Source: Brenneria izbisi (GTDB lineage Bacteria > Pseudomonadota > Gammaproteobacteria > Enterobacterales > Enterobacteriaceae). Taken from it: a stretch of 64,000 bases of DNA. The stretch lies in contig NZ_JAMPJU010000008.1 of NCBI RefSeq assembly GCF_025840185.1, positions 111,639-175,638 on the forward strand, in the 5' to 3' direction. Made by a program: the position numbers and the translations under genes. Numbering within the stretch: position 1 is the stretch's first letter; each line of letters starts with the position of its first letter. Of this stretch, positions 56,611 to 64,000 are shown one piece after another. The notes under the pieces are model-generated. The model saw only the letters and a list, made by a program, of their open reading frames with translations, ran no database searches and was not told where the DNA came from.

Positions 56611-57752
56611 CGTGCTGCGCTCCCTGCACTTTGCAAAACCAGACAAGTGTTAAATCCGCCGAAGCCAAGCGTTATGCTCAGCCCGGCTGTTGCAGAACAA
56701 GGCATGTTTTTCTCAATAGCGATAGGTAAATTGAGATCGCTAATGGGCTCGTGCAATCCATGAATCGGGGGAAGCCGCTGTGTTTTTAATGCCTGTAGCA
56801 CGGCGATAGCTTCAATGGCTCCCGTCGCGCCAAGCGTGTGTCCAAATGCTCCTTTTGTCGCGAATAGCGTCGGAGGGTGTGGTAAGGATGAAAAAAACGC
56901 AGAGTAAGCTTTTGCCTCTACGCTGTCGTTAATCTGTGTTCCTGTACCATGAGCGTTAACAATGGAAATATCTTCCGGTTTTAAGCCCGCGCTATTGAGC
57001 GCTCTCTCCACGGTAAGCATCACATTTTGCCCTGATAAATCGGGCGAGACTGCGCTGGCAGCGTCGTTTGCGGAGCCGGCGCCAGCGAGGATGCCATAAG
57101 GTTTGGCGCCGCGACGCCTGGCGTGCGCTTCGGATTCCAGTACCAAAAATGCGGCGCCTTCACCAAGGACCGTGCCGTTATGGTTGATATCGAACGCATG
57201 TAAGCCATCGGTAGACATTGTGCCTAGACGTGAATGGCTAAGTCGTTTCCCCAGAGTCAGAATATCTGCCCCTCCGCATACGCATATTTCGGTAAGGCCG
57301 GCTTTAATAAAGTTCAGCCCTGTCAAAATGGCATCAGACCCGGCTGAACAGGCCGTACTTACTGTCAGCGGGGACTTAATACAGCCGACGGCTTTAATGG
57401 CTTGTGTTGACCATTCTGATAACGAAAGTGTGTCGGGGGAGTCTAAATGATGACCGTAGCTGGTCCCTAAGATGGGGAGAATCTCTGGGTCATCCGCAGG
57501 AATAGAAGCATCCTCAAGCACTTTGCGTAAGGTTTTTACCGTTAACACGTGTTGACGTCTTGCTCCGTCCCATTCCAAAGGGATATTTGGTATGGGGGCG
57601 GCAAGATTACTGCGTAGCGATAGCGTGGAATCCAGGTCGGTTATACCGGAGTGACCCTCTAGCAGATGTTGCCAGACCGTAGGTATTTCATCCCCTAATG
57701 CTGTAGACCAGGCCATACCGGTAACCCAAACAGGAGAGTCGTTATTTACCAT
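56607..57752 (-). CDS. cfa3: Beta-ketoacyl synthase Cfa3
   Basis: Stand-alone FabF-like ketosynthase (381 aa) that extends chains on the ACP Cfa1 to build the cyclopentenone part. Its Cys-His-His set is complete: STACSAGSDA, NAHGTGTQIND and GAFGHTLGATGA, plus the glycine-rich C-terminal GFGGFNTCLV. It overlaps cfa2 by 7 nt. Confidence 0.94.
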   Translation of the reverse strand: MVNNDSPVWVTGMAWSTALGDEIPTVWQHLLEGHSGITDLDSTLSLRSNLAAPIPNIPLEWDGARRQHVLTVKTLRKVLEDASIPADDPEILPILGTSYGHHLDSPDTLSLSEWSTQAIKAVGCIKSPLTVSTACSAGSDAILTGLNFIKAGLTEICVCGGADILTLGKRLSHSRLGTMSTDGLHAFDINHNGTVLGEGAAFLVLESEAHARRRGAKPYGILAGAGSANDAASAVSPDLSGQNVMLTVERALNSAGLKPEDISIVNAHGTGTQINDSVEAKAYSAFFSSLPHPPTLFATKGAFGHTLGATGAIEAIAVLQALKTQRLPPIHGLHEPISDLNLPIAIEKNMPCSATAGLSITLGFGGFNTCLVLQSAGSAAR

Positions 57753-58243
57753 AACTGTTCCCCTAACGTGGATATATTCTCGCGTACAAGTGAGCCTTTT
57801 AGCATTCCGACTATTTGTCCCGTGACTTCTGCTTTGCAGGAAAATGTTAAGAATTTATCGCGCAAACTTTCGCAATTGAGATGGAAAACGATTTGGTCGC
57901 CGGGCACAACTATTCGCGTAAACCGAGATTTAATTGAGCCGACTAACGTTATTTCGTCATCAGCCAGCGGTGATGTTGAAAGCTGAAATAAAATAATTGC
58001 TGATTGTGATATGGCCTGAACCATATGGCTTGCCGGAAAAATAGCGCGTTCGGGAAAATGGCCAGCGATGGCCTCTGTCTGACCCGAAACAGCCATCAGT
58101 GTTTTAATATAATTCCCTGGATCGTAATCAAGAACACGATCAAGGTATACCATAGGATGTCGGTGTCTTAGCCACCCTTTAAGCTCCGTGAATCCCATCA
58201 TCTTTGGTTGACGTTTATCTTCGTCTTGGGATTGAATGCTCAT
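57746..58243 (-). CDS. cfa2: FabZ-like dehydratase Cfa2
   Basis: Hotdog dehydratase (165 aa) of the FabA/FabZ kind. HRHPMVYLDRV and the catalytic His in AGHFPERAIFPASHM are present. The FabZ catalytic Glu (EAMAQ) is replaced by Gln in MVQAISQSA, so the chemistry may differ (isomerase, cyclase or a weak dehydratase). It overlaps cfa1 and cfa3. Confidence 0.9.
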   Translation of the reverse strand: MSIQSQDEDKRQPKMMGFTELKGWLRHRHPMVYLDRVLDYDPGNYIKTLMAVSGQTEAIAGHFPERAIFPASHMVQAISQSAIILFQLSTSPLADDEITLVGSIKSRFTRIVVPGDQIVFHLNCESLRDKFLTFSCKAEVTGQIVGMLKGSLVRENISTLGEQLW

Positions 58244-58515
58244 TGGTTTTTTCCCTGGTTATTGGCGCTTTTGATTAAATCTGAAATCAAATTCGTCAGT
58301 GTTTGAATTGAATCGAAATATTGAGGAGTAAAATATTCATCTTCTATTTTTATGTTGAAAGCATACTCACATTGGGCGCGTAGCTCACTGAAACCTAGTG
58401 AGTCTAAGCCCAAACCATCACGCATATTAATATCTGTTTTAATTTCTGAACGAGGAATGCTAATAAAGAGATCATCGATTAGAATTCCGATAATAGTGCT
58501 TTCTATATTTTTCAA
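58240..58515 (-). CDS. cfa1: Acyl carrier protein Cfa1
   Basis: Discrete ACP (91 aa) carrying growing intermediates of the cyclopentenone unit. The phosphopantetheine serine is in GLGLDSLGFSEL. It is clearly more AT-rich than the downstream PKS genes. Its 3' end overlaps cfa2 by 4 nt. Confidence 0.93.
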   Translation of the reverse strand: MKNIESTIIGILIDDLFISIPRSEIKTDINMRDGLGLDSLGFSELRAQCEYAFNIKIEDEYFTPQYFDSIQTLTNLISDLIKSANNQGKNQ

Positions 58516-58609
58516 GGTGACATCCCATTTTGCTTGATGTGTGTTTTAATAAATAATCTGCCATTTGTATTGTTTATGATCTTTGATAAGGTGTCGTTTA
58601 ACGAACTTA

Positions 58610-60169
58610 TTAGTTATCGTTAACGTCAATACTTATTCCCTCCTGGTTCTTAATTGATTGATATTCATCTGATATTTTCCTTCGGCTGATTTTTCCTGTG
58701 GCAGCTGTAGGTATTTTTTTTATAAAAATATACTCCGATGGATGTTTGTAATGGGAAAGGTTATCGGATAAGTAGGATTTTATATTCTCTATGTTAGGTG
58801 AACAATTTTTTTTCAGTTTAATTAATGCAATAATACGTTCACCAGCAAAGGCATCAGGGATGCTAAAGACGACTGAGTCGGCGATATCGTCGTGTTGAAT
58901 GAGTACATGTTCAATTTCTAGTGGATATACCGGGTAGCCTTCTATTTTTATTTGATCTTTTTCTCTCCCGAGAAAAAATAAACTTCCATCATTACCTTGT
59001 CGAACAATATCTCCGGTGGCGAGCCATCGATCAGTGGGAAACCGGTCAATATCATTTCCATTCCAAATCCCTATAGTTTTTGCTGGCGAGCGAATAAAAA
59101 GTTCCCCGTTATCTGATTGAATATTATTAATTTCAACTTCTACGCCAGGGAGGGGCCAACCGATAGAGGGTTCGTCGATAGCGCAAAGATCGTGATGGTA
59201 TACGACAGGACCGCCTAATTCTGTCTGTCCGTAAGAGCTTTGGAGACGAGAACCAAAACGTTCAAAGAATTTATGGCTTAATTCTGTTGCGCAAGAATCT
59301 CCGCCCGCAACACAAATCGTTTCGCTAAGATCAAGTGAGATGTTTTTTTTCTCTACACTATTAATAATAGCCTGGAAATTTGACGGTGTTCCTGCAATCC
59401 ATGCCGGTTTAGTTTCTTTTAATGTTTCTGTAATGTTATCTATGTCGGATTCGGAGAGTAATAATACTGAATAGCCTTTATGAAAAGCAGCCAAAGTAAT
59501 AAGTATACTCCATGGACTGATAAGATCGACTAAACTAAGAATTACGGGGGACTTTCCACCTGATTTGGATGGTATGGGGTTTATTGTTGCTATAGTTAAA
59601 TTGATAGCATCAATGAGTGTTTTTTGCGAATAGACAATTCCTTTAGGATGCCCTGTCGTTCCTGATGTGTAAAATATAGAAGCGAGTGCATCCGTAGAGA
59701 TATTTTCTGTCGAATCTTTATAAGGTTGTAAAACCATTGCTTCCCAGGCGTGAGTAAGATTTGTTTCGTCTTCCTTCTTAAGATCAATAAGCCACTTTTT
59801 TTCAAGCGTTTTGCATGATTCAATCTCTTGTTGTGCCTTATGAAATCTGGTTATGTCACCAATATATGCACGGGATGCGCTATCTTGAATTAAATATTTC
59901 ACCTCTTTAGCTGACAGTTTTATATTGAGAGGGACAAAGATGGCTCCAATTTTTAGGCAAGCATAATAGGTAGCTATAAGCTCAACACTGTTACCCATAT
60001 GGATAGAAATTCGGTCTCCCTTTTTTATGTTTGCATTCTGCAATCCTGCCGCTATCCGCTGGATTAAGATAAGTAAGTCACCAAAGGATATATCGCAGTT
60101 CTTTGACTTTACTGCGATCTTCTTGGAATTTAAAAGTGCATGTTTTCTGAAAAGTGAAAAAGTATCCAT
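58610..60169 (-). CDS. cfl: Coronafacate ligase Cfl (AMP-forming)
   Basis: Adenylate-forming enzyme (519 aa) thought to join coronafacic acid to an amino acid by an amide bond. Motifs: FYTSGTTGHPKG (A3), SSYGQTELGG (A5), WLATGDIV (A7) and PTAATGKISRRKI (A10 with the catalytic Lys). It is AT-rich in base use compared with cfa3-cfa7. GGAG precedes ATG 60169. It is the first gene of the cluster, as in P. syringae. Confidence 0.92.
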   Translation of the reverse strand: MDTFSLFRKHALLNSKKIAVKSKNCDISFGDLLILIQRIAAGLQNANIKKGDRISIHMGNSVELIATYYACLKIGAIFVPLNIKLSAKEVKYLIQDSASRAYIGDITRFHKAQQEIESCKTLEKKWLIDLKKEDETNLTHAWEAMVLQPYKDSTENISTDALASIFYTSGTTGHPKGIVYSQKTLIDAINLTIATINPIPSKSGGKSPVILSLVDLISPWSILITLAAFHKGYSVLLLSESDIDNITETLKETKPAWIAGTPSNFQAIINSVEKKNISLDLSETICVAGGDSCATELSHKFFERFGSRLQSSYGQTELGGPVVYHHDLCAIDEPSIGWPLPGVEVEINNIQSDNGELFIRSPAKTIGIWNGNDIDRFPTDRWLATGDIVRQGNDGSLFFLGREKDQIKIEGYPVYPLEIEHVLIQHDDIADSVVFSIPDAFAGERIIALIKLKKNCSPNIENIKSYLSDNLSHYKHPSEYIFIKKIPTAATGKISRRKISDEYQSIKNQEGISIDVNDN

Positions 60170-60438
60170 AATAGCTCCATTGTTCCTTCAAAAACTTATA
60201 TGAACGAATGATAAGTTAATTAACGGGGTTTAGAGGTTTGCAATTTAATAGTTGCTCTTGGTTATAGATGAAGTTTAATGGTTTAAAAATGGGAAAATAG
60301 TTATTATTACTATTACTTTTTTTCATGGTATCTGGGGTTATACCTATGGTTTTTGGGATTATTCTTATAGTTATTGTGTTTTGATTAAGAGAAAGGTAGT
60401 GTGCATTAATTGGATTGTTTTAATATGGAGATGGATAA
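60170..60438. promoter_or_regulatory. Divergent promoter region of cfl and the LysR gene
   Basis: 269 nt of very AT-rich sequence between the divergent cfl and LysR-family genes. Promoters for both must lie here, and LysR proteins usually bind such gaps. I cannot fix a single operator: several T-N11-A candidates exist. Confidence 0.6.
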
Positions 60439-61362
60439 ATGGATTGGGCTAATATTCCCCCCCTTTACGCATTAAAGGCTTTTGAATCAGCAGCCAGGCA
60501 TCAATCTTTCACTTTAGCTGCTAGTGAGTTGTTTATATCTCAGAGTGCAATTAGCAAGCATATTAATACCATGGAAACTTTTTTTGGGAGGAAGTTTTTC
60601 TATCGTAAAGGGCCAAAGGTTTTTTTAACTAAAGAAGGGGAGTCTTTTGCTAGTGATCTTGGTCATGTATTTGAAATCCTTAGGAAAGCATGCGAAAATG
60701 TTCATCGCGATGGAATCGTATTAAATATAAACAGTCCATACACTTTTTCTATACGTCAACTTATTCCGATTTTGAAAAAGTATAAAAATCAGGCTGGTTT
60801 CCCAATAGTCACTGTCGAAACTGTAAATGATGACTATTCTCATTCCCTTGCCAATTTAAACGCTTATGACGCAACAGTAAAATATGGAGATGGTAAGTTT
60901 TCTAATGAATGGAACTATACTTTGCTTTCACCCGAGTGTTTAATTGCAGTGGTGTCTCCAAAGTTGTTACATCTCTTTGAAAATGACAATAAAATTGTAA
61001 TTGATCTTGTCTATGTAAAATCAAGGGAATTCGATTGGTTTTTTTGGTGTGAAGAGGCCCGCTTGAAAGGGCGGTTTCAAGTTCTCAATAAGTATGAGTT
61101 TGAATCAATAGATTCAGCCATTAATGCTGTGATCAAAGGATTAGGAATAGCGGTTGTTGATATTGGTATGGTTTTTAGTGAGTTAATGGAAGGCGTTTTG
61201 TTAACTCCATTTAAATCTTCTTTTTATTCGGGTAAAGGATATTACTTTTTGAAGGGGAATAATCATGCTCATGATAATTTGTCTTTTTTGCTAGAGTGCG
61301 TGAAGCTCGATCTGTCGGGTAGGGGGTTAGCAGAGTTGCGTTTTAATGATGATGTGAGCTAA
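60439..61362 (+). CDS. LysR-family regulator next to the CFA cluster
   Basis: LysR-type regulator (307 aa), GcvA-like. The N-terminal helix-turn-helix is ALKAFESAARHQSFTLAASE...SQSAISKHINTMETFFG. The rest resembles a substrate-binding effector domain with an AT-rich coding sequence. A GGAG site is 8 nt before ATG 60439. It is divergent from cfl, so it is the natural candidate to control CFA genes; no corR/corS/corP homologues are in the window. Confidence 0.9.
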   Translation: MDWANIPPLYALKAFESAARHQSFTLAASELFISQSAISKHINTMETFFGRKFFYRKGPKVFLTKEGESFASDLGHVFEILRKACENVHRDGIVLNINSPYTFSIRQLIPILKKYKNQAGFPIVTVETVNDDYSHSLANLNAYDATVKYGDGKFSNEWNYTLLSPECLIAVVSPKLLHLFENDNKIVIDLVYVKSREFDWFFWCEEARLKGRFQVLNKYEFESIDSAINAVIKGLGIAVVDIGMVFSELMEGVLLTPFKSSFYSGKGYYFLKGNNHAHDNLSFLLECVKLDLSGRGLAELRFNDDVS

Positions 61363-61453
61363 ATAATTCTAATTTTAGGCTGATAACAAAAAACACTGAT
61401 AATTTAATGAAGTTATCAAAGTAATCTCCTCTCAATATTTTTGCCAGGATAAA

Positions 61454-61735
61454 TCAGAGATCCGCGCCTTTTTTCAGACTTAGAGAAAATTCCACCGTAG
61501 CCTGGTTATTTAATGAGGAATTCGGTCTTTGCTGGTTATATTCCTGTCGCCAGTGTTCGACCTTTTCCTGCGCATCTTCCAGTGGCGGGAACCAGTGAAT
61601 ATTCAGACACCTGTCCTGAAAACTGCCGTTAAACGACTCTATCAGCGCATTATCTGCCGGTTTACCTGTCCGGGAGAAGTCCATCGTACTCCCGTTTTCG
61701 AATGTTCACTGATCCAGCGTTTTGGATAATATGAA
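61454..61735 (-). pseudogene. IS3-family transposase (OrfB) 3' remnant
   Basis: C-terminal end of an IS3-family integrase-domain transposase. It reads FENGSTMDFSRTGKPADN then ALIESFNGSFQDRC (with the last catalytic Glu) and ends in EYNQQRPNSSLN...LKKGADL. Upstream, KTLDQ is followed by a stop (TGA) where the family has Trp, and homology is lost near 61735. Truncated, hence inactive. Confidence 0.85.
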
Positions 61736-61784
61736 TACGCTGAACATCACAGCGAATGCGGGTTTCGGTAATTTGCAGAGATGC

Positions 61785-62462
61785 GGTGCGCAGATAAGGC
61801 TAAATATGCCCGTCGAGGTTCGTATCAAGGTAATCCGCCCAACACCGCATTATTTTGATCCGCTCTTCCAGATATGCAGCCTTGTTAATATAGGCTGTGC
61901 GGATGCTATTTCTCTCCTGATGGCTCATTTATTTTTCAATGGCTTCTTTCGTCACAAACCACATTCACTAAGCGCACTGCACGCCATCGCCCAGAAACCA
62001 TGGCCGCAGACGTCTTTACTGGTGGTCTATCACGCGCAACGCCTTGTTAACGGTATTATCGCTCATGTAATTATCCTGACTGTATGCGCCGGGGAAAATA
62101 AACGCCAGATGACCGAAGAGCACTTAGATCGCGATGGCCTGTTTGGATAAAGGAACGATGTGCTGCGTTTTCATTTTTGTGCCACGATGAGAAAAACGCA
62201 CGTTTTCGATCGGTTCCCGCGTTTCCGGGATTATCCATAATTTCTGCTGCGTGATCTTCTTATCAGCTTCAGGATTGGCCCCTTCACGCACTTTAGTGCG
62301 TGCGGCATCGCGTAGCTGACGCGTTTTAAACAGGGAAATATCCGGGCAGGGACTAAAGGCCAGCTTTTTCTCTTTGCCATGGGTACGGTACTTCATAGAC
62401 CAGAGCTTTGAGCCGATGGGTTTGATCTTGCGGATAGCGGTATCGGTTAATGCGGTAGCGGG
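61785..62462 (-). pseudogene. P4-type tyrosine integrase, degraded
   Basis: Pieces of one integrase gene on the minus strand. The N-terminal part reads ALTDTAIRKIKP then, after an apparent deletion, SKLWSMKYRTHGKEKKLAF and RQLRDAARTKVREGANPEAD. A middle piece reads TKMKTQHIVPLSKQAIAI. The C-terminal part reads MSDNTVNKALRVI...MSHQERNSIRTAYINKAAYLEER...CWADYLDTN. Stops and frameshifts interrupt it and the catalytic core is largely lost. It lies just inside the tRNA-Asn-like att site, in the usual orientation for such islands. Confidence 0.88.
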
Positions 62463-62618
62463 GGCTCCATTTTCTCAACGAACCGTGAGGCCCCCGATTA
62501 AGCCCCCAAAAACTACGAACATAAAAAACCGGCAATCCCTCGCAGGACAACCGGATAAGCATAACTTCTTGTTTTTTAAATGCTTCAGGACTCATAGGGA
62601 AGTCATGAAACTAAAATC

Positions 62619-62642
62619 TGGCTCCTCTGACTGGACTCGAAC
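62619..62642 (-). other. tRNA-Asn 3'-end fragment, candidate island attachment site
   Basis: 24 nt on the minus strand match the last 24 nt of enterobacterial tRNA-Asn (3' half of the T arm, acceptor stem and CCA end; compare GTTCGAGTCCAGTCAGAGGA then GCCA). Upstream of it the rest of the tRNA is missing, so this is a duplicated core (att), not a working tRNA. It lies about 160 nt from the integrase remnant. Confidence 0.82.
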
Positions 62643-63021
62643 TTCATCTGCAACTCCTGTTATTAATGGGATTGTAAAAACAAGTTGATTATTTACCAAC
62701 ATATTTACCATCATTATTATTTTCTTATCGATAAAATGTCAATTAAAAACAATTGGTTGTTGTCATAATCATCTAAATAAACGAATCTAAATTTACTTTC
62801 ATTATCAACATGGTGTTGTCGTTATTTTAATTAAAGTAATTGATATAAAACAATTATTTATTTTTTAGTAAAGAAAGAATGATTAGTCAAGATGAAAACT
62901 CTTACATCCAAGATTACTTATCTGCTCTCACACCATTCTGAAAAACCGCACCTCTTTTCCACTTTCTCTATCATGTTGAATGGGTTAACTTTTATGAAAC
63001 ACAAAAACAATCGGTAGAACA
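62643..63021. other. AT-rich non-coding stretch
   Basis: 379 nt beyond the att core with no credible gene. It probably belongs to a neighbouring element and holds the promoter of the next gene. Confidence 0.5.
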
Positions 63022-63885
63022 ATGACTACACAAAAAGAAATAGAAGAAATCAGGACTGCGTTATCTTGGTTTGATGTACGCCGATATGATGGCCTGAAAG
63101 ACCTCACCCTAGAACAGATCTATGCAGAGCTTGAAAGACGGATGTTGGCTTACAAAACAAGACAACAATGGGAAACAGCAGGCAAAGATAATCAAATGCA
63201 AGCTATATACCATGATGCCAAAATCCGATGTGGTGATGTGATACTTCAATCGGACTGGATTTCAGACAATCACAGACTGTCACATAGCTATGCTGTAAAA
63301 CCAATGACCAGAGTTCAATTGTTCAACTATGGGCGGGCTATGTATCGGCTGGAGACTTCAGAGCAAACAGACCCTGTTGCAGTGAGTTCGGACTACATCT
63401 CTGAGTATCTCAAACAAGGAGGCATGAACCCTGCTAACAAGATGCTGATTGAAATTGACTTGGAAGAAGCCAGCAGTGACGATCTCGCAGAACACCTGAA
63501 AGTACTGATTGCTTTATGGCAAAAGCAACTAAAAACGGCTAAACCCCCGAAGCGAAAGTTTAGGTTTGGTCATAAGACCTTTGAAAGAATACTTGATTAC
63601 AAAGTTATCCCTTTGATGGATTTGATCTCATGGGAACAGCTCTATAACGAAGGTAAGAATATACCTTTCACAATTTTAGCTGACATCCTGCATGGTAATA
63701 ATGGGATCAGAAGTAGTGAGAACATCAAAGATACTGATTATCATTACGCAAAAAGTTATCTTGATAACGATGAGTACTTCAAAGTTTTAAATGATTTTTA
63801 TATTAAAAACAATGTATTAAAGGATTGGGGTATCGTTGACGTGATAACACTTAACGATAAATCCTCGGATAAAAACAAAAAGTAA
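63022..63885 (+). CDS. Protein of unknown function (DUF6387-like)
   Basis: Soluble protein of 287 aa with no signal or membrane segment, rich in charged residues. It recalls the DUF6387 family from genomic islands and satellite phages, but I cannot verify this. Visible features: an aromatic/charged N-terminus (EEIRTALSWFDVRRYDGLKDLTLEQIYAELERR) and a Lys-rich middle (KPPKRKFRFGHKTFERILDYKVIPLMDL). It lies just outside the CFA island att core and may be cargo of a second element. It is AT-rich and has a terminator after it. Confidence 0.6.
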   Translation: MTTQKEIEEIRTALSWFDVRRYDGLKDLTLEQIYAELERRMLAYKTRQQWETAGKDNQMQAIYHDAKIRCGDVILQSDWISDNHRLSHSYAVKPMTRVQLFNYGRAMYRLETSEQTDPVAVSSDYISEYLKQGGMNPANKMLIEIDLEEASSDDLAEHLKVLIALWQKQLKTAKPPKRKFRFGHKTFERILDYKVIPLMDLISWEQLYNEGKNIPFTILADILHGNNGIRSSENIKDTDYHYAKSYLDNDEYFKVLNDFYIKNNVLKDWGIVDVITLNDKSSDKNKK

Positions 63886-63891
63886 ACACAA

Positions 63892-63918
63892 GGGATGTTC
63901 ACAACCTGCGAACGTCCC
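63892..63918 (+). terminator. Hairpin after the unknown gene
   Basis: GGGATGTTC and GAACGTCCC form a 9-bp stem with one G-T pair and a 9-nt loop. A weak T/A run (TATAAA) follows. Likely terminator, starting 7 nt after the stop. Confidence 0.6.
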
Positions 63919-63924
63919 TATAAA

Positions 63925-64000
63925 GGAGCCTGTCCGTAATTCTGTGTAACTGCCATCGTATTAAAGGTGAGCGCTCAGGCGGTCACCGAACTCAATAATA
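63925..64000 (-). mobile_element. Possible IS256-family element edge (cut by window)
   Basis: The sequence from 63925 (GGAGCCTGTCCGTAATTCTG) resembles terminal inverted repeats of IS256-family elements. The minus strand ends in a frame reading IIEFGDRLSAHL-stop, as transposase C-termini can do. Only 76 nt are in the window, so the call is tentative. Confidence 0.42.

Noticed and set aside
61722..62150. 142-codon plus-strand frame over the integrase remnant
   Set aside because: The minus strand shows clear integrase C-terminal sequence; the plus frame is its shadow.
62619..62690. Functional tRNA-Asn gene
   Set aside because: Only the last 24 nt match; the anticodon arm, D arm and 5' acceptor strand are absent.
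1..64000. CRISPR arrays, rRNA genes or replication origins
   Set aside because: No regularly spaced repeats, rRNA-like sequence or iteron clusters were seen on reading the window.

Overview
The window reads as a chromosomal segment of a plant-associated enterobacterium, most likely Pectobacteriaceae (Pectobacterium, Brenneria or Dickeya type). The core genes are close to their E. coli counterparts (ybiT, hybOABCDE, fdnGHI, fdhE, dmsABC, yehS). They sit beside two plant-pathogen features: a type III effector/chaperone pair behind a hrp box, and a coronafacic acid (CFA) polyketide cluster. Species cannot be decided from the sequence alone.

Layout: 1-1290 is the 3' part of ybiT. 1826-14619 is a hydrogenase-2 locus: hybO-A-B-C-D-E, then hypA-B-C-D-E, then hypF after a 424-nt gap holding a folded repeat-like element. 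A perfect FNR box lies in front of hybO. 14975-17441 is an anaerobic haem-degradation operon (hutW/chuW, hutX, chuY). 18044-23572 is fdnG-fdnH-fdnI-fdhE, in which the formate dehydrogenase catalytic residue is cysteine rather than selenocysteine. 23668-25128 (minus) is a hrp box, a CesT-type chaperone and a putative effector with a Cys-His-Asp set. 25195-30330 (minus) is a DMSO reductase-type operon dmsA-B-C-dmsD-napF with its own FNR box. 30546-37516 holds a soluble FIST-domain chemoreceptor, yehS, an ArsR regulator divergent from an old-yellow-enzyme gene, a metallo-beta-lactamase-fold hydrolase, an AI-2E family permease and an ABM monooxygenase.

38198-60169 (minus) is a complete CFA biosynthetic cluster in the Pseudomonas syringae order cfl-cfa1-2-3-4-5-6-7-(hotdog thioesterase)-cfa8. 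A divergent LysR gene follows. The island's right end is a fossil: an IS3-family transposase remnant, a broken P4-type integrase, and a 24-nt piece matching the 3' end of tRNA-Asn, an expected attachment core. Beyond it lies what looks like a second element, with one gene of unknown function and a possible insertion sequence edge.

How the parts fit: H2 and formate are electron donors (Hyb, Fdn), and a DMSO reductase-type enzyme is the terminal acceptor. The two hydrogenase/DMSO promoters carry FNR boxes, so this is a low-oxygen respiration neighbourhood, and ChuWXY adds oxygen-independent haem breakdown. Two virulence functions sit in or next to it: the HrpL-type effector operon, and the CFA island, whose product with an amino acid attached by Cfl would mimic jasmonoyl-isoleucine. 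No coronamic acid genes are seen, so coronatine itself is not expected from this window.
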